DNA of 61,642 bases, taken from Nitrospina sp. (GTDB taxonomy: Bacteria > Nitrospinota > Nitrospinia > Nitrospinales > JACRGP01). This document shows, piece after piece, positions 50,992 to 60,256 of the stretch (its first letter is position 1; each line of letters opens with the position of its first letter). The stretch lies in assembly GCA_024648695.1 (NCBI GenBank), contig JACAVV010000033.1, positions 1 through 61,642 on the forward strand, in the 5' to 3' direction. The position numbers and the translations under genes are program-made. A model generated the notes under the pieces. That model did no database searches, was not told the origin of the DNA, and worked only from the letters and a program-made list of their open reading frames with translations.

Positions 50992-52476
50992 CTATTCGAA
51001 TTTTGGCGGACAGCTATCGCTCCAACGGACCCGGCCTTCAAACCCGGATCGGGTTCCCGCCTTTTCATCAAAAGCTACGGTCGACAATTTATGATTTTTC
51101 GCCGCCAGGAGTGTTACCGTGTGAAGAGTATTCATGGACTCGAGTTGACAAGCGGATTTGACGATTTCACCATCAGCCCCAACCTTGAAAAAGAGTTCCT
51201 TAAGCACCTCACCCCCACCAGAAATCACGCATCGATAATCACCGGGATTTTTATTTAGAAAAAAGTAATCCCTCTTGGGTCCCGTAGGACTTGGACGTGG
51301 GTGCAAGGTGTTGAGTTGGTAATAATGCTGGGTCCATTGCGAATTGTTTCTTTCCATAGAACCTTTTTTTAAATAACTCCAATAGCTATATTCTTTTCCT
51401 TTGTGGCCCTGGGCCTCAGCGACCCGCTTGTTTTTATAAAGGCAGGCCATCCTGGTGGGATGATAACCCTTGTCCTTCTTGAACCAGGTACGAATCGTCA
51501 TGATAGAATCTTCCTTTTGGAATGCAAACCTGATGGCCCCGGTAATACCGCCATCGGTAGGCGTTCCATGAGGAATTTCCTCTTCAATAGTTGAAACCGA
51601 AAGCTTCATGTCGTGATCGGTCGTCCATTTCAACGAAGGATTGTTCGCCGCTCCTTGCATCGCCTGCTTCACATTGACTTTGAAATTTGCAAAATCCTTA
51701 AACTCAATTCCTTCAATCAGCTTTTTATAAGTAAGCTTTACGGTATGCTCTCCCTCTGTATTGAGAAGCTTTTCAAAGTCGCTCCCTTTTTTAGGAGCAT
51801 CACATTTAAAATACGCAAGCTGACCCTCCTTAACCAATTTTGCATATTGGCAGGAAGCGGGTTCACCCAGGCTTTTTCCATCTTTTAACACTTCGATCAT
51901 TACTGCATCGTCCTGGGCGATATTCTCATATTTTATATAGAACTTTAGTTTCAAGCTCCAGCGGCTGGGTTTAGCTTTGGTCCCGGGATGGCCATAAGCC
52001 TGCAATTCCGTATCGTATTGGCCGATACTATCAATGATGACGGGGCCCTTTCCGCTAAAGCCGGGCCCAATATAAATATCGTCCAGGGTGACCTGTTTAA
52101 CTGGTACCGGCGCCTTTTGTTCCGGGGGCTTGATTTCTTTTTCTTTAGCAAGATAAGCTTTTAAAAAGGCATCAAAATAGCTTTTGTAAGTCACAAGCTG
52201 GTTTCTGCGCTCTTCAGTCTTACCATTTTGAAGTTTATTCCAGGCATCCAGTGCACCTTTCAAAAAAGCCCGATAATTCAATCCATATTGCTTAAGTTGC
52301 TGAAGTTCCTCATAAGTTGAAATGTTCAAAGACTCGCCATCAAAAATATTAGCAGGCAACTTGATTTTCAATTTAGCCATGTTTTGTTCAAATTTTCTCA
52401 TTTGGGCTTGACCCTGCTGAGGAAACGCCAGACCGCTTAACAACACAATCAAGGTGGTAATAATAGTCTGCTTCAA
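50992..52476 (-). CDS. Secreted protein of unknown function, 494 aa
   Basis: TTG start at 52476, supported by AAGGAGG five nt upstream and a signal peptide (LIVLLSGLAFPQQGQA). The product is large, extracytoplasmic and soluble: a helical N-terminal part (about 25-115), a Pro-rich hinge (KPPEQKAPVPVKQ) and two beta-rich regions (about 135-275 and 285-420) that look like duplicated beta-sandwiches (both contain a DGK/E.I.. strand and a G.Y.C/F.C strand). Five cysteines suggest disulfides. No catalytic motif. I do not recognise the family. It is followed by the gene remnants and preceded by the lipoprotein gene (about 100 bp). Confidence 0.65.
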   Translation of the reverse strand: MKQTIITTLIVLLSGLAFPQQGQAQMRKFEQNMAKLKIKLPANIFDGESLNISTYEELQQLKQYGLNYRAFLKGALDAWNKLQNGKTEERRNQLVTYKSYFDAFLKAYLAKEKEIKPPEQKAPVPVKQVTLDDIYIGPGFSGKGPVIIDSIGQYDTELQAYGHPGTKAKPSRWSLKLKFYIKYENIAQDDAVMIEVLKDGKSLGEPASCQYAKLVKEGQLAYFKCDAPKKGSDFEKLLNTEGEHTVKLTYKKLIEGIEFKDFANFKVNVKQAMQGAANNPSLKWTTDHDMKLSVSTIEEEIPHGTPTDGGITGAIRFAFQKEDSIMTIRTWFKKDKGYHPTRMACLYKNKRVAEAQGHKGKEYSYWSYLKKGSMERNNSQWTQHYYQLNTLHPRPSPTGPKRDYFFLNKNPGDYRCVISGGGEVLKELFFKVGADGEIVKSACQLESMNTLHTVTLLAAKNHKLSTVAFDEKAGTRSGFEGRVRWSDSCPPKFE

Positions 52477-52582
52477 TGTTTCCTCCTTAAATAAAGCAAT
52501 TTACTTATTAGATTCGATCAGTAAATTTAGAGATAGTAGAGTTCGATAAACGCCGGGATATAGAATAAAAACCGTGCTGGAT

Positions 52583-53170
52583 TTAATTTTTGGCAACCCA
52601 GGACCCGTCTTCCAGCTGAATGCGTTCGCCGGGTTTGGCATTGTCGCGATTGAGGCTTGCTGAAATTCGTCTCACCTTGGCCATGTCCTGTTCTGAAAAG
52701 TTTTCATTGGTCGCAACGATGCGCTCGAGCGTAGTGATCCGGTCCTCGTTCTCTTCTTTAATGATGCTTTGCACAAAGGCTTTGAATTGCGGATCATTGC
52801 GGGTTCGATCGATTTCAAAAAACACAAGCAAACCGTCATTTCCTTCACCGGCACAACCCAGTTCCTTGAACGACTGAATATCGTCGCGATTGAACTCCCG
52901 GCGTTGCATGGCTCGAATGGCCTTCAGTTTTCCAGGCGGCAGTTTGGCAACGGATTGCAGTTTTCCTTCTTCATCAACCGAACGCACGGAGGCCAGCAAA
53001 ACCATTTCGTCTCCCAACTCTTCATAACTGCCGAGGATTTGATTTTCCAAAGCGGTTTTTTGATCCACAACCGTCACGTTCACATCTGCCAGTTTTTCCA
53101 CACAAGCAGAGAGGGTCACTGCGGCTAAAGATAAAACAACATTTCTAATTATTTTTGCCTGTAGCTTCAT
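52583..53170 (-). CDS. Lipoprotein, possibly DUF1318/YdbL-like
   Basis: ATG 53170 (AGGGA at 8 nt) gives a signal peptide with lipobox LSAC (Cys23) followed by VEKLADVNVTVVDQKTALENQILGSY. The last 50 residues, ENFSEQDMAKVRRISASLNRDNAKPGERIQLEDGSWVAKN, resemble the C-terminus of YdbL-like DUF1318 proteins. A degraded second copy exists at 50700-50900. Role unknown; anchored in the envelope. Confidence 0.65.
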   Translation of the reverse strand: MKLQAKIIRNVVLSLAAVTLSACVEKLADVNVTVVDQKTALENQILGSYEELGDEMVLLASVRSVDEEGKLQSVAKLPPGKLKAIRAMQRREFNRDDIQSFKELGCAGEGNDGLLVFFEIDRTRNDPQFKAFVQSIIKEENEDRITTLERIVATNENFSEQDMAKVRRISASLNRDNAKPGERIQLEDGSWVAKN

Positions 53171-53242
53171 GGTCGGTTCCCTAAAGATTCCTGCCGGATT
53201 ATTGATGGTCCTTCGTTTCCCTGTACTACTCACTACATGCAC

Positions 53243-54499
53243 CTAATTCCCGTTAAACCTTTTCAAAACCAGCGCCGAGTTTTTGGAGCCAAACGATATG
53301 CAATTGCAAATGGCTATGTTCAATGGCTGTTCGCGTCCTTCATTGGCAATATAATCCAGATCGCAATCCGGGTCCAGTTCCTCAATATTGATCGTCGGTG
53401 TCAGAAAACCTTCCCTAAGCGAAAGAGTGGTCACCGAAACTCCTAGCGCACCAGAGGCTCCCTGCGGATGACCAACCATCGACTTGGTGGAACTCACGGG
53501 AATTCGGGAAGCATGACCATTGAATGCCTGCTTCACTGCAAGGGTTTCAATTTTATCGTTCAACACAGTGGAGGTTCCGTGAAAATTGATGTAGTCGACC
53601 TCATCCTCGTTCACTCGTGCATCCTTCATTGCAAGGCGAATGGCACGCGTGGACTGCTTTCCGTCAGGCATGATGGATACGCGATGATAGGCATCGCAGG
53701 TGGTACCGTATCCCAATATCTCTGCATAGATAGGCGCGTCTCTGCGCCTGGCGTGTTCCAGTTCTTCCACAACAAGCATCCAGCTTCCTTCGGCCAGGAC
53801 GAAACCTTCCCGATCACGATTGAATGGTCGCGATCCGCGACTGGGATCGGCATTGAAGTTTACGGGATTGGCTTTCATTCGCTCGAATCCGGTAAGCATC
53901 GCCGGGGTCACACATGCTTCAACCCCACCGGTTAAAAACCAGTCCTCTTGCCCGAACTGAATCATATTAAAGGCATAACCGAGCGAATCCGTTGAACTGG
54001 TGCAACCGTTGGCAATCACGTGACTCCTGCCGTTCAGGCCGAAGAAAATAGACAACTCGCTGGAAAGCATCCCCACCAGTGAGTTTGAAATGGCATAAGG
54101 ACTGATTTTTCTTTTTTGACCGGTAAAATATATTTCGAACTGCTTTTCGGAAAAGTCGAATCCGGCACCTCCACTTCCTATTATGATACCCAAACTTTCG
54201 AAGTCCTCCTCGGTAAAGGATTTCAAATCGATACCGGCATCTTTCATCGCTTCTTCAGCGGCGGCCACAGCAAAAGGCACCGCACGCGGCATTTTCTTTA
54301 ACTCCGAATCAGGATAATATTTGTAGGGATCGAAGTCCTTCACTTCCCCTGCAATTTGGCAGGCCAATCCCTCCGGATCAAAACTGGATATCCTGGATAT
54401 CCCACTCATTCCTTTTTGGGTGTTTTCCCAAAACGTCTTCTTTCCTATACCGTTGGGACTGACGGCCCCTATTCCGGTTATAACAACTCTCCGTTTCAT
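53243..54499 (-). CDS. fabF: Beta-ketoacyl-ACP synthase II-like protein
   Basis: Thiolase-fold condensing enzyme with Cys166 (NGCTSSTDSLG), His307 (NFHGTST), Lys339 and His344 (MVGHPQGASGALG), so the catalytic triad is complete. The usual FGFGGxN glycine-rich end is changed to ISFGSKNSAL, and the nucleophile context is NGC rather than TAC, marking a divergent branch; it may serve a specialised acyl or polyketide-type product rather than bulk fatty acids. No ACP, FabG or FabZ gene is near. A single-gene unit. Confidence 0.85.
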   Translation of the reverse strand: MKRRVVITGIGAVSPNGIGKKTFWENTQKGMSGISRISSFDPEGLACQIAGEVKDFDPYKYYPDSELKKMPRAVPFAVAAAEEAMKDAGIDLKSFTEEDFESLGIIIGSGGAGFDFSEKQFEIYFTGQKRKISPYAISNSLVGMLSSELSIFFGLNGRSHVIANGCTSSTDSLGYAFNMIQFGQEDWFLTGGVEACVTPAMLTGFERMKANPVNFNADPSRGSRPFNRDREGFVLAEGSWMLVVEELEHARRRDAPIYAEILGYGTTCDAYHRVSIMPDGKQSTRAIRLAMKDARVNEDEVDYINFHGTSTVLNDKIETLAVKQAFNGHASRIPVSSTKSMVGHPQGASGALGVSVTTLSLREGFLTPTINIEELDPDCDLDYIANEGREQPLNIAICNCISFGSKNSALVLKRFNGN

Positions 54500-54530
54500 C
54501 TATAACTTTCTCAGGCCACGCCTAAGGGAA

Positions 54531-54567
54531 GCGGGCGGCTGGGCTCGCTTCGCTCTCGCGCCGCTCA
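54531..54567. repeat. GC-rich imperfect palindromic element
   Basis: A strongly GC-rich stretch just upstream of fabF, containing GCGGGCGGC, GGCTCGCTTCGCTC and GCGCCGCTC; it can fold on itself and stands out against AT-rich surroundings. May be an interspersed palindromic repeat. Confidence 0.3.
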
Positions 54568-54702
54568 CTGCTAATTAAATGGATTCATAAAACAAGTGTC
54601 ACCATCTTAGGCTAAAATGCCGGGTGGTAAATTCTTTTATCATTCTATATTATAAGATTCTTTGCCAATGTTTGTGAAGCAAATCATTTTCCCGGAGTCT
54701 CC

Positions 54703-55794
54703 TTGAACAATCAACTAACCTTAAACCAACAAATCGGGCAGATGCTGTTTTGCGGGTTTGAAGGAACCCGATTGCTTCCTTCCACCGAGAAACTCATTCG
54801 CGAAGGGTATGTTGGGGGACTGATCCTTTTCGAACGGAATTTTGAATCGCCTCAACAACTTTGGGAATTAATGTGCGAAGTTCAGGATTGTGCGTTGTCG
54901 GTTCCACCTCATTTGCCCCTCCTGATTTCAGTCGATCAGGAAGGCGGCCGCGTGGCACGGCTGGGATCCCCTTTCACCAGATACCCCTTTCCCTGCGCGA
55001 TTGGCAAATCACAATCGGAATCTTTGGCGTATCGTTTCGGACAGGCCCTGGCGCGGGAATTGCGAGCTGTCGGCATCAACATGGATTTCGCACCGGTCCT
55101 GGATGTTCATACGAATCCGGCCAATCCCATTATAGGCAACCGCGCTTTCAGTGACCAGCCAAGCGAAGTCGCCCGTTTGGGCTACTCTTTTATCAAGGCC
55201 TTTCGCGAGGAACAAATCCTTGCGGTTGGAAAACATTTTCCGGGCCACGGCGACACGCATCTCGATTCTCACCTGGACCTTCCCAGAGTAGACAGGGATT
55301 CGGAATCTTTGGAAAACCTGGAACTGTTTCCTTTCGTTGAAACCATTCGCCAGGGACTCGATATTATAATGACCTCGCATGTCATTTACAGCGCCTGGGA
55401 TGAAAAATTCCCAGCAACTTTATCGCCAAAAATTCTGCAGGACATTCTCAGAAAGCGATTGGGGTTTCAGGGCCTGATTCTGTCCGACGACATGGATATG
55501 AAAGCCATTGAGGATTATTATGAATTTGAATCACTACCCTCCCTCGGTGTCAATGCGGGAGTTGACATGTTCCTCTTTTGCCACGCATTCGAAAAAATCG
55601 AACGCTTCGCGAAACAACTGGAACAGGATGTCCGGACAGGTGCGGTTTCAGAAAAAGCTGTCCAAGAAGTCTCCAACCGTGTTCTTGAAAAAAGAAAAGC
55701 GCTTCCATCGGTTCCTGAGGTGCCCCCCGATTTCGAATCGTTTCGGGAAAGCCATCAAAAGCTGGCCGATGAAATGGCCGGGTATCTTGGGTAG
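54703..55794 (+). CDS. nagZ: Beta-N-acetylhexosaminidase NagZ
   Basis: GH3 enzyme that removes N-acetylglucosamine from anhydro-muropeptides in the cytoplasm during peptidoglycan recycling. Visible: ISVDQEGGRVARLGSPFTRYP (75-95), NMDFAPVLDVHTNPANPIIGNRAF, the acid/base loop KHFPGHGDTHLDSHLDLP (177-194) and SDDMDMKAI with the nucleophile Asp. TTG start with GGAG five nt upstream. 363 aa is normal. Confidence 0.93.
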   Translation: MNNQLTLNQQIGQMLFCGFEGTRLLPSTEKLIREGYVGGLILFERNFESPQQLWELMCEVQDCALSVPPHLPLLISVDQEGGRVARLGSPFTRYPFPCAIGKSQSESLAYRFGQALARELRAVGINMDFAPVLDVHTNPANPIIGNRAFSDQPSEVARLGYSFIKAFREEQILAVGKHFPGHGDTHLDSHLDLPRVDRDSESLENLELFPFVETIRQGLDIIMTSHVIYSAWDEKFPATLSPKILQDILRKRLGFQGLILSDDMDMKAIEDYYEFESLPSLGVNAGVDMFLFCHAFEKIERFAKQLEQDVRTGAVSEKAVQEVSNRVLEKRKALPSVPEVPPDFESFRESHQKLADEMAGYLG

Positions 55795-55844
55795 AATAGC
55801 TGAATAAGATCGAACCTGTCTTCAAAAAACTTTTTCTCCCATAA

Positions 55845-57512
55845 ATGAAAATCAAATTAAATTCCATTGCCGCCTCCCGATGGACCTTGTACGGCCTGGC
55901 CTACATTTTACTCATCATTTATTTAAACTCGTTCTCTCAATACGGTTTTAATATTTGGGATGAAGGTGGTTACGCCAACGGAACTCTGAGAACCCTCAAC
56001 GGACAAACGGCGATCAAAGACTTCAACCCGAACGGGTACGCGCCCGGCCGCTATTTATACGGTTTGTTGTTTTTTAAACTGTTTGGAGTCGAGCTTCAAA
56101 GTTTGCGGCATGCCGTTGTTTTCCTCACACCGGCAATGGTTCTCATGGTGTACTGGATCTCCCGCCGCTGGCTTCCGAGAAGCGTGTCTGTGTTCGCCGC
56201 CCTGATGATGCTTTCTGCACCCTCCATGTATTACAACCGTTTTTATACCCTGTTCACCGTGTTCAACCTGTTTTTTCTGATCGGACTCCTGGAGCGCAAA
56301 AACCTTTTTTATCTGGCGGGCTTCACCCTTTCGGTGATGGTTTCGCTGTCCTTCAAAATAGAAGTGGCGACATACTCCATTGTTATTTTTCTATTCACAG
56401 CACTCCTGCTAATCATTACCGAATTGCAGAGGAAAAAAGATTCAACAGCATCAACGGAGAATCCTCTGGGATCGCTGGTTGCTACCAACCCGAAAGCGTT
56501 CAGGGCATTTATCATCCTGACAAGCCTAGCCATTTCGGCGGCAGTGCTTTATTTCATTCGAATCGACCTGTTTCCCAAAGCATGGGACCTGGTGGTGAAA
56601 GCCCATGGCGTGTGGGGCAATCCGCTTCCCACTTTATTCCCATTTTTCGCATTGTATAAGGAGTGGGGCCCCCATGAAATGTTTGAGCGGCTCTTGTTCT
56701 ATTTGCCGATTATTACCTACTGCATCACCGCCATTCTGTTGATCCAGAAAGTGGTTAAATCCAGGATGACCTTCAACACGGCGACGTTTCAATTAATGGT
56801 CACTTTTCTTTTTGGTTTATGCGCCTTTGGACTGGTCCTGTACCGCGCTGGATTTGACAATTTACTGCGCACCCTTCCGCCGTTTTATATCCTGCTTTGC
56901 TATTTGCTTTATAGGGCCGATACCAGACTCAAACAAGCCTTGATCACTCCTTCAACTGGAAGCCGGATGAAAAAAATCCATCGCATTGTGATCTTTTTCA
57001 CTATTTATTGCCTGCCCCTGGGATTTATAGCCGAAATGAATATCAACCACGGTTTCTATGCAGGCTCCATCGGCGCTGTTAAACAGGAAACCACGCTAAT
57101 CAATCTGGACCGCATGAACGTATACACCAACAGTACCGAAGCGGAATGGATCAAGCAGGTGACAAAACGGATTGAAGAATGGACCGAAAAAGGCGACCCC
57201 ATTCTCGTCCTGCCACTGAATCCCATCTTCTACTTCATAACCGACCGGGTCAATCCGACCCCCTATGACTGGGTCCTGCCGGGAATGTTGAAAGAAAAAG
57301 AAGAGTTGGCAATGGTGGAACAGCTTAAGAAAAATCCACCCCGCATGATTGTCTACGTAGATATCGCCATTGACGGCAAGGAGGAACGGAGGCTGTCAAA
57401 CTACGCTCCCCACTTGTTCGAGTTCATTGCCCTGAATTATGAACTGAAGGAGTTGGCCGGTTTTTTCCAGTTGCTGTTACCCTATGACGGACTTCCAGCC
57501 AACAATGATTAA
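55845..57512 (+). CDS. GT-C glycosyltransferase, PMT/ArnT-like
   Basis: A 555-aa membrane protein with about 11 helices and the signature IWDEGGYANGTLRTLNG in the first periplasmic loop, whose Asp-Glu pair is the presumed catalytic/metal-binding motif of polyprenyl-phosphate-dependent transferases. A soluble C-terminal part (about 420-555) is periplasmic. Follows nagZ by 50 bp, possibly co-transcribed. Acceptor (lipid A, protein or polymer) unknown. Confidence 0.75.
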   Translation: MKIKLNSIAASRWTLYGLAYILLIIYLNSFSQYGFNIWDEGGYANGTLRTLNGQTAIKDFNPNGYAPGRYLYGLLFFKLFGVELQSLRHAVVFLTPAMVLMVYWISRRWLPRSVSVFAALMMLSAPSMYYNRFYTLFTVFNLFFLIGLLERKNLFYLAGFTLSVMVSLSFKIEVATYSIVIFLFTALLLIITELQRKKDSTASTENPLGSLVATNPKAFRAFIILTSLAISAAVLYFIRIDLFPKAWDLVVKAHGVWGNPLPTLFPFFALYKEWGPHEMFERLLFYLPIITYCITAILLIQKVVKSRMTFNTATFQLMVTFLFGLCAFGLVLYRAGFDNLLRTLPPFYILLCYLLYRADTRLKQALITPSTGSRMKKIHRIVIFFTIYCLPLGFIAEMNINHGFYAGSIGAVKQETTLINLDRMNVYTNSTEAEWIKQVTKRIEEWTEKGDPILVLPLNPIFYFITDRVNPTPYDWVLPGMLKEKEELAMVEQLKKNPPRMIVYVDIAIDGKEERRLSNYAPHLFEFIALNYELKELAGFFQLLLPYDGLPANND

Positions 57513-57515
57513 GCT

Positions 57516-58490
57516 TTAATGATAATAAGAAAAGTGGAACAAGGGAGCCAGAATACCCAGTCCAAAAAACAGGCCGCCATAGGAATTGTAGCCCAGTGAA
57601 AAACGGGGATACCAGGAGGAATAACCGTAATATCGTCGCGGATAATAATGGTTATGCACAGTAACCTGACCCGACGAACGATTGGATGAACCAGACGAAA
57701 CCTGGTAAGAAGAGGAACCCGGTTGCGTTACCGGTTTATTGTCATACTTTGCAGAAGGCGTATTTATTTTTTTGACAAGGTCTTTCGACTTTGCATTCTC
57801 GCGCGCCGCTTTCAAACGAATATCCTTCATTTTGGACTGCAACCATCCCGGATTTTTTTTCCAGGCGTCTCCCAACAAAATGGTGAGATCCAAATTCTCA
57901 TCCAGCAGTTGCAGAACCTCTGGAAAACGGACCATCTTCTTGAACGCTTCCTGTGTACCGGCAGGATAATTCTGAATGAGCGCCATTAAATCCCGGTAAA
58001 TCTCCTGATTCAATTGCCGCGCCTTGTACAAAATGGGATAAGCCCGATTGTACAACCTGAATACAGGCAAGCGGAAACCGGCAGGGTATCGGGAAAGAAC
58101 CCGAGTCAATCGGTCGGGGGATTTAACCCCTCCGGCAACCAAATCGTCCACCATTTTCGGGTACTGCAGAATTGACCACAATTCCTTTTGATCACTGGCT
58201 GGAAATTGGGCCACAAAGGAACCCAATTGATTGCGAAGTTTCTGGCTTATATCCGCCGCCTTCACTAGCAAACCCGGCTGACCGGCCACTTCAAACACGG
58301 AATTCAATACGGATTCAGGATACAGCGACAGAGTTTCGACAGGTTTGGAGTTTTTTGCGATGGATTGTTCCAGGGCGAAAAAGGTATCCACTGCAAACGC
58401 AGGGTTTGCCACGGCAAGCAACACAACGGTGAGAAAAGAAAAAAACAGTGAGCCGGCACCGTAATTTTTACGATATTGAAATGCCCCCAT
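57516..58490 (-). CDS. Secreted protein of unknown function with Tyr/Gly-rich C-terminus
   Basis: ATG 58490, with GGAG seven nt upstream, gives a signal peptide (about 12-34, ending NPAFA). The mature protein is helical (about 35-215) with repeated motifs ..RYPAGF.., ..NYPAGTQE.. and ..RFPEVLQL.., then a Ser/Gly-rich linker and a Tyr/Gly/Pro-rich end (HNHYYPRRYYGYSSWYPRF) with a hydrophobic final segment. Probably envelope-associated. No family recognised. Confidence 0.65.
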   Translation of the reverse strand: MGAFQYRKNYGAGSLFFSFLTVVLLAVANPAFAVDTFFALEQSIAKNSKPVETLSLYPESVLNSVFEVAGQPGLLVKAADISQKLRNQLGSFVAQFPASDQKELWSILQYPKMVDDLVAGGVKSPDRLTRVLSRYPAGFRLPVFRLYNRAYPILYKARQLNQEIYRDLMALIQNYPAGTQEAFKKMVRFPEVLQLLDENLDLTILLGDAWKKNPGWLQSKMKDIRLKAARENAKSKDLVKKINTPSAKYDNKPVTQPGSSSYQVSSGSSNRSSGQVTVHNHYYPRRYYGYSSWYPRFSLGYNSYGGLFFGLGILAPLFHFSYYH

Positions 58491-58634
58491 ATTAAATCTC
58501 CAAATCCAAAGGAACCCGATTATTAAGCTTGCCAAATCGTTTATCTACGTATCAATATTATCCCCCCGGACAAAGGAGATTATCAAGCCTTAATTATTGC
58601 CGGGATACCAAAAAACAGGAAAGGAGCTAATAAT

Positions 58635-60140
58635 TTATACGTCTTCAATCCTCCATTCATTGGGTTGAATATACCCTTTGGTAATTTTAGACAGGGCCGA
58701 CCACAACGTAATGTAATGGCATTTCAAAATTTCGTGTCCGCTATGCATGATACTGGTGGAGGCGGTCAGGATAGGCGCTGGTGACACAGGCTTGGGATGT
58801 TTCGCAAGCCAGCGATTATATTTCCACCCATCGCCCACTTTTTGTTTATAAGCCTTACGGGCTTCATACCAGTCATTCTCAGCTTCCTCAAATTCTTTTA
58901 ATTCGATCACGTTCTCCGCACCCTTCATACCCATAAAATAAGGAGCGGGAACATCCGCCTTTTCCAACCGCTTCACAAAGTTTTCCTGCATATTCTGCAA
59001 ACGTTCATTACCGGTTTGAACCACGGTGGATATGTAGGTTTCCGGAATCACCGCATCCAGCTTCATTTTGGATACGGTCATATTGGTGTGGTTCCCGAAA
59101 TATTCATCAGGCAAGCCGATCATATGGCCGAATTCATGCTTGATCACGATATAACGAACCGGCATGGTTCGGTCCACATCCGCGGGAGTATGAATGATTA
59201 TCAGGGCACCCCCATTTCCTTTGGCGGGATCATTACTGAGGGTTTTCAATCTTTGAATCGCAGAACTCGCCCAGTTCTCATTGGCAATTTGGTTGGTACA
59301 CTCATAGGCAAACTCTCCGCCTGGCATTTTTTGGTTCAGCCATTGGACAATCGCATTGGTGCGGCCGCTTTCCAGGTTTCGCGTAAAAAAACTGTCATTC
59401 TTGCCACGCATTCCATAAACAAATGCCTTAATTCCTTTCAATTCATTAATTCGAATCTTATCCGCGTATTGGCAAAATGCCGTCAAATTCCTTTTGTCAC
59501 TTTCAGACAGGGTAATGGAATTAGCATCAAATTGTATGAAGTCACCGGTACGCTTATCGGTACTGAATGATTTGAGCTTGGTTACAATCAATCCTTCCTT
59601 AAAATTAAACTGCAACTCCATTTCCTTGGTGTCGTCCAGTTCTACGGCAAAATTATTGACGTTGGTCACATGCGGAACGACGCCATGATTGATTCCACCG
59701 CTGGACTTATTCTTGGCAATTTTGATCACATTGACGCGATAGGCGTCTTTACCCTGCTCCACCTCATTGAAATGAATATTGACATCAGCACTAAACTCGG
59801 TCCATCCAGGTTTTTCGCTAACCATGCGAAACTTGTTACCCCATCCGTTTTCAATTATGTCTTTTGCTTTCCGCCTGAATTTGATTTTATCCATCGGAGT
59901 CCAAATCAACTGTTTCGGTTTATTTCGATCACGTTGGAAATCGTAACTAAAATTGACAGTCACATCCAAAACATTGGTGTTCGGATTGTACCTGGCGTCA
60001 AATTTACCAATCCCGGTGGCGGGAACGAAGTTTTCTATTTTGAGGTTTCCGGCCGCGCCTTCACGTAAAAACATTGCTTTGCGTATGCGCTCCGCTTTCG
60101 CATTAAACTCATTCATTTGCTCTTGAGATAAAACGGGCAT
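58635..60140 (-). CDS. Zinc-metallopeptidase-like protein without signal peptide
   Basis: Start ATG after GGAGG. A motif HEFGHMIGLPDEY (about 328-340) has the HExxHxxG zinc ligands and the following DEY of M64-like/metzincin-type peptidases. No secretion signal is seen. A beta-rich N-terminal region (about 40-190) resembles an immunity- or structural-type domain, then an all-helical middle part (about 215-320) with ESGRTNAIVQWLNQ, reminiscent of OmpA-like domains. The C-terminal 150 residues are helical. It could be an effector or toxin released by another route; this is inference, and no secretion genes lie in the window. Confidence 0.65.
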   Translation of the reverse strand: MPVLSQEQMNEFNAKAERIRKAMFLREGAAGNLKIENFVPATGIGKFDARYNPNTNVLDVTVNFSYDFQRDRNKPKQLIWTPMDKIKFRRKAKDIIENGWGNKFRMVSEKPGWTEFSADVNIHFNEVEQGKDAYRVNVIKIAKNKSSGGINHGVVPHVTNVNNFAVELDDTKEMELQFNFKEGLIVTKLKSFSTDKRTGDFIQFDANSITLSESDKRNLTAFCQYADKIRINELKGIKAFVYGMRGKNDSFFTRNLESGRTNAIVQWLNQKMPGGEFAYECTNQIANENWASSAIQRLKTLSNDPAKGNGGALIIIHTPADVDRTMPVRYIVIKHEFGHMIGLPDEYFGNHTNMTVSKMKLDAVIPETYISTVVQTGNERLQNMQENFVKRLEKADVPAPYFMGMKGAENVIELKEFEEAENDWYEARKAYKQKVGDGWKYNRWLAKHPKPVSPAPILTASTSIMHSGHEILKCHYITLWSALSKITKGYIQPNEWRIEDV

Positions 60141-60256
60141 GACCGAACCTCCAGCTAAAATTTATCTTTTCAAACTTGTCAGGGATTAGAATAAAATAAA
60201 TTCTAGCACTCAAATAAACTTATTACAACAATAAATTCAATAACTTACGAGCGCTT

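Noticed and set aside
58635-60140. Naming this protein as an effector of a contractile injection system
   Set aside because: No injection-system gene lies in the window and no family match can be made by eye.
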